The translations under genes were made by a program, and so were the position numbers. Shown piece after piece: positions 7,426 to 12,899 of a DNA stretch of 12,899 nt (positions are counted from its first letter, which is position 1; the number at the start of each line of letters is the position of its first letter). The stretch is taken from assembly GCA_031270515.1 (NCBI GenBank), contig JAISXM010000020.1, forward strand, positions 1 through 12,899, read 5' to 3'. Source of the stretch: Holosporales bacterium (GTDB lineage: Bacteria; Pseudomonadota; Alphaproteobacteria; BNTO01). Below the pieces are notes generated by a model, which did no database searches, was not told the origin of the DNA, and was given only the letters and a program-made list of their open reading frames with translations.

Positions 7426-8337
7426 TTTGACAAGCTAAAAAATGGCCTCAAAAAATCGAGTCAGCTGATTGGCGGGAGCGTGCGTCGTGCGTTTGTTTCA
7501 TCGCAGGGTGTTTTTTCGGTAGACGACATCTTCGACAGCCTGATCCAAGGCGACGTCGGCGTTAAAGTGTCGAGCGCGATATGCGACATGCTGAAATCGC
7601 GGCGCTTCGAAAGTGTTGACGTCGCCCTGCAGGAAGTCGAAAGCCTGATTGTGCAGCGCTTAACTCCGGCGTCGCAGCCATTTCGTGTTGTGCGGGGGGC
7701 GGGGGCACCTACGCAGGTGGTCCTGGTTTCGGGCGTGAATGGAAGCGGTAAGACGACCTCGATTGCCAAGCTATCCCAGCAATGTCAGGAGCAGGGGCTG
7801 AGCGTAGAGTGGGCCGCGTGCGATACGTTTCGTGCAGCAGCGGTGGATCAACTTGCTCTGTGGGGGGAGCGATTGCAGGTCCCCGTGTACACGACGTATC
7901 CTGGGCAGAGGGACCAAGGCACCCCGGCGGCGCTGGCGTACTATGCGGTGGAGCAAGCAAGGGCGAAAGGCACGGATGTTCTTTTTGTGGATACGGCGGG
8001 CCGGTTGCAAAACAACGAGGCGCTCATGAGGGAGTTGGAACGCGTTGTGAAGGTCACGTCAAAGCTGGATTCGGCGATTCCGCATCAAAGCTTGTTGGTG
8101 CTGGATGGGAATACGGGACAAAATACTTATTCGCAAGTTGAAATGTTTAAAAAATACATTCCTATTACTGGAGTTGTTGTTACCAAGTTGGACGGAACTT
8201 CAAAGGCTGGTTTTTTGATTGGGCTGTATGAAGAAACGGGAATCCCTGTGGTTGCGGTTGGCGTAGGGGAGCAGATTGACGATTTGAACGCACTAGATGT
8301 GCAGTTGTTTGCGAAAACGCTACTTGGGTTAGTATAA
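7417..8337 (+). CDS. ftsY: signal recognition particle receptor FtsY
   Basis: FtsY docks SRP-bound ribosomes at the inner membrane through a GTPase heterodimer with Ffh. At 306 residues it has almost no acidic A domain, as in reduced alphaproteobacteria, and starts directly with an amphipathic basic segment (MSWFDKLKNGLKKSSQLI) that could bind membrane. The SRP GTPase motifs are present: GVNGSGKTT (106-114), DTFRAAAVDQL (136-146), DTAGRLQNN (192-200), TKLDGT (256-261) and GVGEQIDDL (282-290). Two spots differ from the usual wording, LDGNTGQN where LDATTGQN is common and GTSKAG where GTAKGG is common, but the Lys, Asp and Gln-Asn positions remain. No strong Shine-Dalgarno precedes ATG 7417. 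Its 3' end overlaps that of the convergent antiporter gene by 9 bp. Confidence 0.96.
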   Translation: MSWFDKLKNGLKKSSQLIGGSVRRAFVSSQGVFSVDDIFDSLIQGDVGVKVSSAICDMLKSRRFESVDVALQEVESLIVQRLTPASQPFRVVRGAGAPTQVVLVSGVNGSGKTTSIAKLSQQCQEQGLSVEWAACDTFRAAAVDQLALWGERLQVPVYTTYPGQRDQGTPAALAYYAVEQARAKGTDVLFVDTAGRLQNNEALMRELERVVKVTSKLDSAIPHQSLLVLDGNTGQNTYSQVEMFKKYIPITGVVVTKLDGTSKAGFLIGLYEETGIPVVAVGVGEQIDDLNALDVQLFAKTLLGLV

Positions 8338-10137
8338 AAACAAATACGACGCCAAGAGTAGCACAGGCAACAAAATCGCTGACGACCAAGCCATATACCC
8401 CAAAAATGACGGCATCCGCACTCCATATTGCTTGGCGATCGACGCGACCATAAAGTTCGGCGCGTTTCCAATATAAGTCATCGCCCCCATAAACACGGCC
8501 CCCGCGGATATTGCCGTCAGCACGCTCGCATACTTTCCCATCAGCGACACGGCATCTCCTCCAGCCATCTTGAAGAAAACTACGTATGTCGGAGCATTAT
8601 CCAAAAACGCAGAAAACGGACTCACAAACCAGAAATACCAAAAGGCCGAGTGAGGCGTATGCCCCAATGTATGACGAATTGGTTCAAAAAATTCGTGTCC
8701 GCCCTTCAACATCGCCGCAATTGGCGCCATCGTTATAAATATCGCAATAAAATACCTCGCAACTTCGGATAGTGGCCCCCAAGAGATTTTGCTAATGTGC
8801 GACGACTCATCATCAAAGGACATTATGTCCTGGGACATTATGCCCGGGGGCATTATGCCCGGGGACGATGCCTCTTGGTGAGAAGGTGCCGTCTCTGGCA
8901 AATCATGGCCGCAGGTGCAGGCGCCTTCCTCATTGTGATAACAGGCGCATTCTCCATTGTGATAGACATGAGCCTCCATATTGTGATCGCTTACACGGTG
9001 ATCATTTTTATGGCGTTCGTTCGCTCGTTTGCGGGAGTAAAGCGATATAGCCGATATAACGACAAGCCCAATATCCCGCAGCAAGCTTTTGTAATGCACG
9101 GCTGTATCAAAAACAGAGAACGCCTCTTTTTTGGGCAATAATCCTGTGCATGCGACCAATGCCGCGATAGCAACCATTAACCATATATTAAGAAAACCAC
9201 TTATTTGTATTGATGGAACGTGCGCATAATGATGCTCATGGTGCGGATCGGTCTCGTGGTGCGGATCATCCAGCTCGTCAACAACCCTTTCGCGCGATAA
9301 AAACCATTTGTCCAGTACAACGTATATACTCAACAACGCAACAGAAATAAAACAAAACAATGGAAAAATATGTGTCGCCGTCCAGAAAAAGTTAACGCCC
9401 TTCAAATACCCCAAAAACAGCGGAGGGTCTCCAAGCGGTAACAAGCAACCTCCAATATTTGACACCAAAAAAATAAAAAATATTACAGTGTGTACTTTAT
9501 GTTTTCGGTTGCGGTTAACGTCGAGCATCGGACGCAACAACAACATGGACGTCCCAGTTGTCCCAATGATGTTTGCCAAAATTTCGCCCATTACAAAGAT
9601 CGCGACATTAACTTTGGTTGTTGCTTTTCGATTTATGCGAATGCGTATTCCGCTGCTGATGATATATAGCGCGCCAATTAGTATAATAAACGGAATATAT
9701 TCTTTGAATACAATTCCTGATAATAAATGTCCCGTCGAATCTTTTCCAATGCCATCAAAGCACAGCCACGTGGACAAAATTGTCCATATGGTCAAAATCG
9801 CGTTGTCATACTTGCGCCAAGTCGCAGGAATGAGAAGTGGCCCAAGAGCGATTGACAAAAGCGCGCCAATAAACGGGATTGTTGTGCTTAATGGAGGCAT
9901 TGCAACGCTAGCCTGGGCTGACGAAGGCAGAAAAAACATCGCAATCAACAATTTAAACAGCCACGAACTACGCATGTGCGTCCAAATCATTGCAAACGCG
10001 CCAACGTCTCCGCGCGACAAATGTCGTGCAGTAACGGTTGCACTCGCGACAAGACTGCTTGACGCTTGTTTTAGCTTGGTTGCGTTGAATTCGTTCATAA
10101 AACCTAAGTAAAAGTTACGTCCGTACAAGTCTTGCAT
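8329..10137 (-). CDS. CitMHS_2/NhaD-like sodium:proton antiporter with His/Cys-rich loops
   Basis: This polytopic inner-membrane protein matches the family usually annotated 'sodium:proton antiporter' or 'putative citrate transport' (CitMHS_2, ion transporter superfamily). Diagnostic blocks are IIGTTGTSMLLLRP (190-203), NIGGCLLPLGDPPLFLGYL (227-245), FLDNAPTYVVFFKMAGGD (511-528) and MTYIGNAPNFMV (553-564). About a dozen hydrophobic helices are visible. Its 602 residues exceed the family's usual 430-480. The excess lies at the N-terminus and in two polar loops: residues 282-308 (DPHHETDPHHEHHYAH) and 369-450, with eight His, four Cys (397, 399, 407, 409) and tandem repeats. The first Met, at 10137, lies 40 nt after the predicted transcription start. 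However, Met55 (ATG at 9975) begins a classic signal-like segment ending SSAQA where family members usually begin, so the true start may be 9975, or Met14 at 10098. Substrate is inferred from family. Confidence 0.88.
   Translation of the reverse strand: MQDLYGRNFYLGFMNEFNATKLKQASSSLVASATVTARHLSRGDVGAFAMIWTHMRSSWLFKLLIAMFFLPSSAQASVAMPPLSTTIPFIGALLSIALGPLLIPATWRKYDNAILTIWTILSTWLCFDGIGKDSTGHLLSGIVFKEYIPFIILIGALYIISSGIRIRINRKATTKVNVAIFVMGEILANIIGTTGTSMLLLRPMLDVNRNRKHKVHTVIFFIFLVSNIGGCLLPLGDPPLFLGYLKGVNFFWTATHIFPLFCFISVALLSIYVVLDKWFLSRERVVDELDDPHHETDPHHEHHYAHVPSIQISGFLNIWLMVAIAALVACTGLLPKKEAFSVFDTAVHYKSLLRDIGLVVISAISLYSRKRANERHKNDHRVSDHNMEAHVYHNGECACYHNEEGACTCGHDLPETAPSHQEASSPGIMPPGIMSQDIMSFDDESSHISKISWGPLSEVARYFIAIFITMAPIAAMLKGGHEFFEPIRHTLGHTPHSAFWYFWFVSPFSAFLDNAPTYVVFFKMAGGDAVSLMGKYASVLTAISAGAVFMGAMTYIGNAPNFMVASIAKQYGVRMPSFLGYMAWSSAILLPVLLLASYLFLY
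8817..8876. repeat. 15-bp tandem repeats, each a small palindrome, in the antiporter loop
   Basis: Four 15-bp units start at 8817, 8832, 8847 and 8862. The first (aggacat, T, atgtcct) is a perfect palindrome about its centre. The third contains gggcat, T, atgccc; the fourth is degraded. On the coding minus strand they give pentapeptides ending in Ile-Met (PGIM, PGIM, QDIM) at antiporter residues about 425-443. Confidence 0.8.
8911..8985 (-). repeat. 24-bp in-frame repeats encoding the His/Cys-rich octapeptide
   Basis: Antiporter residues 385-409 form three units of eight to nine residues, each beginning HN and carrying Glu at position 3 or 4. The second and third units also carry paired Cys as CxC. 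The recurring DNA core on the plus strand is cattgtgat or a close variant. The result is alternating His, Glu and Cys ligands in a cytosolic or periplasmic loop. Confidence 0.7.
9220..9267 (-). repeat. His-rich loop repeat (DPHHE) in the antiporter
   Basis: Residues 291-306 contain DPHHE twice, followed by HHYAH: seven His and several acidic residues within 16 positions between two membrane helices. The corresponding DNA shows a near-repeat of gtggtgcggatc. Confidence 0.7.
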
Positions 10138-10183
10138 CTTCCACCATCAGTTTTACTGTAGCACATATTGATCGAAAATTGCA

Positions 10184-10212
10184 ACTATAAGTATGTATCA
10201 AACCTTGGTCAA
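10184..10212 (-). promoter_or_regulatory. sigma70-type promoter for the antiporter gene
   Basis: Read on the minus strand, TTGACC (10212-10207) and TATAGT (10189-10184) each match the consensus at five of six positions, with a 17-bp spacer. Transcription would start near 10177. Just upstream of the -35, gctaaat is tandemly repeated at 10218-10231 (plus-strand reading), a possible but unproven regulator site. The gene thus appears transcribed independently of mutL. Confidence 0.6.
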
Positions 10213-10258
10213 TAAACGCTAAATGCTAAATCAATAGACATCATCCATATTATTCGCG

Positions 10259-12349
10259 CTAGCTTGTGCGCTCAAACAACCGCTCCATATCCTTCCGCGA
10301 CAACTTCACATACGCCGGCCGCCCATGGTTGCACTGTCCCGAGCGCTTAGTTCGCTCCATTTGCCGCAACAGCGCGTCCATTTCTGCGCCATTCAGCGCG
10401 TGGTTGGCGCGCACACTATTGTGGCATGCATGAGTCGCTAATATAAGGTGAACCTTCTCAAGTAACGACGAGACCTCTGTCATGTCTTTCATTTCGCATA
10501 CTATGTCGCATACCAGCGCTTGGATATCCGTGTGCTCGCATATTTTCGGAATACTCTTTACCGTAATCGCCGTTACGATTTCGCTTTCTGGACGTTTGCA
10601 ATCAAAGCCGACCTGAGACAGATGTCCGATTGCATCATCATACGCGACGTCGTTTGGTATATCCACGTCGATGGGGAACAGCAACTGCTGAGTCGGTCCT
10701 GTCCAGGAAATCGTGCCATCCTGCCGTAGAGTGAGGTTTTGCTGGATTTGCTCATAAACGACACGCTCGTGCGCAGCATGCTGATCAATCAGGTACATGT
10801 ACCCGTCGCTCTGGGACACAATAAAACTGTCGAATATTTGAGCTTTGGGGACACCTAAATAATTATCCACAGGAGATAATTGCGGAATTGCCAGGTTTAT
10901 TTCATATGGCTCAATCTCTCGCACCGCCAACGTATTCCCATCAATATATGTGTCGAAATGTTTTTGCGGTTCACTGGTGCGTTGGTTTCGATTATCCTCG
11001 TCAGCGTCCGCGCGCCCTGCCTCGGCGGGCTCCAGCGCGTATAAGGTTGCGCTGTGTTCTGTGTCTATATTTTTGTCGGAAGGTTTCGTGTCTGATGATT
11101 GAAGTGGAAATATATCGTTATACACTACGCATTTGTTATCGTGCCCCACACCTTTATTGTCGTACGCATCGCATTTATTATCGCACGCATCGTATTTGTT
11201 ATCGTACTTTTCGCATTTATTATCAGAGCCCACGTATTTATTGTCATGCGCATCATTATTATGAACCCGATCTACATTATTATGCCCCCAATCCACGTTA
11301 TTATTATTCTTCTTTACGGATGCGACAAAACTATCCGTCAACACAGTTGCCGTCTTGGGGGAGTTCGACAGCGCTTCTTCCACTGCGTCAATCAACAACG
11401 AACGCATGGCCCCTGGATTTCGAAAGCGCACGTCCGTCTTTGCTGGATGCACATTTACGTCGACATCTTGCGGATCCATGGAAATAAACAGCACGTAGGA
11501 CGGCTGCTCTCCGGGAATGAGAACTCGTTGGTAGGCGACTTTAATCGCCGCAGCAAGCGCGCGGTCTTTGATTGGGCGCTTGTTTACGAAGATGTGCTGG
11601 CCATCGTGCTTGTGATATGTCGGGCAGCTAACGAGCCCTGTGCACTCTACGCCATCGCGGGATTTTTGTATAAATATGCTGTTTTGGTAGAAATCATGGC
11701 CAAGTACATCTCTGACTCGTAATAGCGTGGAATCGTTTATTGGATCATATGAAAAAACTAATTTATCCGTATTTACGAATGAAAAGCTTACGCCTGGGTT
11801 GGATAGCGCCAACGATTTTACTTGCATGATGCAGGCCGTTAGCTCTGTGGATACCGTTTTTAAAAATTTCAAGCGAGCTGGGGTTTTGAAAAATAAATCC
11901 CGCACACAAATTGTGGTGCCGCACTCCATGCGAACAGGTTCTTTTTTAAGGACGAGCCCCCCGTCCAGGCTTAGTTGCCATCCGAGTTCGTCGTTGCTTG
12001 TGCGGGTTTTTATTTCGACGCGACTGATGGAGCAAATGGAAGGAATCGCTTCACCGCGGAAACCAAACGTATGTACATCTAAAAGATTTTTTCCTGACAG
12101 CTTGGATGTCGCATGCCGCAATATGCACAGGTCCAGGTCATCCGGAGTCATGCCGCAGCCGTTGTCTTTGATGCATATGTAACTTTGTCCGCCATTTTTA
12201 ACGAACACGTCGATTTTTGTGCTGCCGGCGTCGATGGCGTTTTCCGCGAGTTCCTTTACAACGGATGCGGGGCGCTCAACAACTTCGCCCGCAGCGATTT
12301 GGTTGACGAGGTCCGACGGCAAAATCTTTATCATTCGGGCAAAACACAT
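10259..12349 (-). CDS. mutL: DNA mismatch repair protein MutL (endonuclease type)
   Basis: MutL couples MutS mismatch recognition to strand incision. Numbered from ATG 12349 (696 aa), the GHKL ATPase motifs are ELAENAIDAGS (33-43), DNGCGM (62-67) and GFRGEAIPSI (96-105); DVDVNVHPAKTDVRF (295-309) ends the N-terminal domain. The C-terminal domain holds DQHAAHERVVYE (522-533), the metal-binding motif of nicking MutL, plus ACHNSVRAN (641-649) and QCNHGRP (672-678), so strand nicking without MutH is expected. The linker (about 345-490) is enlarged by Asn/Asp-rich heptad repeats. Start choice: an in-frame ATG at 12409 lies upstream of the predicted promoter and is unlikely. ATG 12349 has AGGA nine bases upstream. 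ATG 12334 gives the family's usual N-terminus (MIKILPSDLVNQIAAGEV) but has no visible Shine-Dalgarno. Confidence 0.96.
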   Translation of the reverse strand: MCFARMIKILPSDLVNQIAAGEVVERPASVVKELAENAIDAGSTKIDVFVKNGGQSYICIKDNGCGMTPDDLDLCILRHATSKLSGKNLLDVHTFGFRGEAIPSICSISRVEIKTRTSNDELGWQLSLDGGLVLKKEPVRMECGTTICVRDLFFKTPARLKFLKTVSTELTACIMQVKSLALSNPGVSFSFVNTDKLVFSYDPINDSTLLRVRDVLGHDFYQNSIFIQKSRDGVECTGLVSCPTYHKHDGQHIFVNKRPIKDRALAAAIKVAYQRVLIPGEQPSYVLFISMDPQDVDVNVHPAKTDVRFRNPGAMRSLLIDAVEEALSNSPKTATVLTDSFVASVKKNNNNVDWGHNNVDRVHNNDAHDNKYVGSDNKCEKYDNKYDACDNKCDAYDNKGVGHDNKCVVYNDIFPLQSSDTKPSDKNIDTEHSATLYALEPAEAGRADADEDNRNQRTSEPQKHFDTYIDGNTLAVREIEPYEINLAIPQLSPVDNYLGVPKAQIFDSFIVSQSDGYMYLIDQHAAHERVVYEQIQQNLTLRQDGTISWTGPTQQLLFPIDVDIPNDVAYDDAIGHLSQVGFDCKRPESEIVTAITVKSIPKICEHTDIQALVCDIVCEMKDMTEVSSLLEKVHLILATHACHNSVRANHALNGAEMDALLRQMERTKRSGQCNHGRPAYVKLSRKDMERLFERTS
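11117..11302 (-). repeat. 21-bp in-frame heptad repeats in the MutL linker
   Basis: About nine seven-residue units lie in a row at residues 350-411, numbered from ATG 12349. The first three are of the form NNVDxxH or its variants. Six more have the consensus DNK followed by four variable residues, often containing Cys, Tyr, Asp or Val-Gly. The variable positions differ more than the DNK core. The segment is hydrophilic and presumably disordered. Confidence 0.88.
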
Positions 12350-12368
12350 TTCGCACAGTCCTATAGGG

Positions 12369-12397
12369 ATTATACCGATACCGCGCCCCCATAACAA
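12369..12397 (-). promoter_or_regulatory. sigma70-type promoter for mutL
   Basis: On the minus strand TTGTTA (12397-12392) and a perfect TATAAT (12374-12369) are separated by 17 bp. Transcription would start near 12362, only about 13 nt before ATG 12349, giving a very short leader that may clip the AGGA at 12362-12359. The position argues against translation from the in-frame ATG at 12409. Confidence 0.6.
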
Positions 12398-12464
12398 ACG
12401 ATTTGACAATTGTTGGGGGCAAGGTTTTTGAGGAGGGAATGCAAATCGCTATGACTGGCAGATA

Positions 12465-12899
12465 TTAGCAGAGAGCAATAATATCTTCAATCGATAAACC
12501 AGTACAGTCGCTGACAACATCAACGGGAAGACCTTTCGTCAACATAGCAATGGCGGTTTTTCTTTGGCCTTCCGCCAGTCCTTCAGCTTTGCCTTCCGCC
12601 AGTCCTTCAGCTTTGCCTTCAGCCAGCCCTTGCGCAACGCCCTCCGCCAATCCTTCAGCCAGTCCTTCCGCCAACCCCTTCGCTCTGGCCTTTTCCTCGG
12701 CCACGCACCGCTCGCTGCTGTGATCTAAATTCGTCATTTTTCTCAGATCCATAATTGCCTGTGTGTCGCTATCTTCACTTATATATTGCAACGTTTGCAT
12801 AGCCTCACTGACTTCTTTAATCTGCAAAAACGACTCATTCATAAACGCAGGATTCTTCAAAAATGCAAGCCACGCCGTCAAAATATCATGCTCATCTGC
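12465..12899 (-). CDS. C-terminal part of an Rpn/PD-(D/E)XK nuclease family 'transposase', 5' end outside window
   Basis: The minus-strand frame is open through the right edge, so the gene's catalytic N-terminus is missing and its start is not visible. A TTG at 12881-12879 is internal, because the frame continues upstream as ADEHDI. What remains matches the C-terminal half of Rpn-like proteins: LTAWLAFLKNP, then a helical region (EVSEAMQTLQYISEDSDTQ), then a run of KGLAEG/KAEG repeats and a terminal helical segment (TKGLPVDVVSDCTGLSIEDI). Full-length relatives are RecA-independent recombination-promoting nucleases, often annotated as transposases although lacking IS structure, and multiply in symbiont genomes. 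The stop is TAA at 12467-12465. It lies upstream of mutL in the same direction, but mutL has its own promoter. The family is clear from tail style; activity cannot be judged. Confidence 0.75.
   Translation of the reverse strand, partial: ADEHDILTAWLAFLKNPAFMNESFLQIKEVSEAMQTLQYISEDSDTQAIMDLRKMTNLDHSSERCVAEEKARAKGLAEGLAEGLAEGVAQGLAEGKAEGLAEGKAEGLAEGQRKTAIAMLTKGLPVDVVSDCTGLSIEDIIALC
12567..12680 (-). repeat. 12/24-bp in-frame repeats encoding LAEG/KAEG units of the Rpn tail
   Basis: About ten tetrapeptides of the form (L/K/V)A(E/Q)G are encoded by a 12-bp period. Within it, a 24-bp unit (ccttccgccagtccttcagc plus tttg, plus strand) is exactly duplicated at 12568-12591 and 12592-12615, with diverged copies beyond. 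Such AEG runs form a charged helix and are typical of this family's C-terminus. Confidence 0.88.

Noticed and set aside
8797..9141. Plus-strand frame with HYARG-type repeats.
   Set aside because: It is the antisense of the antiporter loop with 15-bp palindromic repeats; palindromes naturally give repeat-like peptides on both strands.
9308..10111. 267-codon plus-strand frame opposite the antiporter gene.
   Set aside because: It is fully antisense to the 5' half of a clearly recognisable membrane protein, whose codon structure explains the open frame; the product shows no family features.
10888..11722. Overlapping plus-strand frames of 199 and 207 codons rich in Tyr, Ile, His and Arg repeats.
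   Set aside because: They are antisense readings of the MutL linker heptads; the repeats keep the opposite frames open. MutL motifs on the minus strand are unambiguous.
12567..12680. Regular repeats considered as a CRISPR array.
   Set aside because: Units are contiguous 12/24-bp coding repeats without unique spacers, inside an open reading frame.
12465..12899. Insertion sequence at the right edge.
   Set aside because: Rpn-like proteins are labelled transposases but have no known terminal inverted repeats; none are seen between the stop and mutL, and the other end is outside the window.

Overview
The window looks like a piece of an alphaproteobacterial genome, probably from an obligately host-associated lineage such as the Holosporales or Rickettsiales. 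MutL has the alphaproteobacterial style of C-terminus and endonuclease motif, FtsY has the very short N-terminus seen in reduced alphaproteobacteria, a CitMHS_2-type antiporter is present, and the right edge holds the tail of an Rpn/PD-(D/E)XK 'transposase' with AEG repeats, a family abundant in such symbionts. rpsP stands alone, without rimM, trmD and rplS, which fits a rearranged genome. The lineage is inferred from protein style only; there is no rRNA or tRNA to anchor it.

Layout. Plus strand: the 3' end of a CPA2/KefB-type cation:proton antiporter (1-663); a 1119-codon orphan gene with an exported-looking N-terminus (762-4121); a hairpin-rich spacer (4122-4405); rpsP (4406-4753); gyrB (4953-7328) behind a good promoter whose -10 lies in an AT-only palindrome; and ftsY (7417-8337), whose start region carries a 10-bp tandem duplication. 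Minus strand: a CitMHS_2/NhaD-like antiporter (8329-10137) whose 3' end overlaps that of ftsY by 9 bp; mutL (10259-12349); and the 3' part of an Rpn-family nuclease gene running off the right edge (12465-12899). The antiporter and mutL each have a near-consensus sigma70-type promoter.

How the genes relate. Most are unlinked housekeeping functions: translation (rpsP), DNA topology (gyrB), membrane targeting (ftsY) and mismatch repair (mutL). The two ion antiporters suggest cation and pH homeostasis. I see no operon-level pathway. The orphan 1119-codon protein is the only candidate for something undescribed; I could not assign it a domain.

The most striking pattern cuts across genes. Five unrelated coding sequences carry in-frame tandem repeats in linkers, tails or loops: 18 bp in the CPA2 tail, 42 bp in the orphan protein, 15 and 24 bp in a His/Cys-rich antiporter loop, 21 bp in the MutL linker, and 12/24 bp in the Rpn tail. 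The antiporter's metal-ligand-like loops and the heptad-expanded MutL linker are the most distinctive. No rRNA, tRNA, CRISPR array or complete insertion sequence was found.
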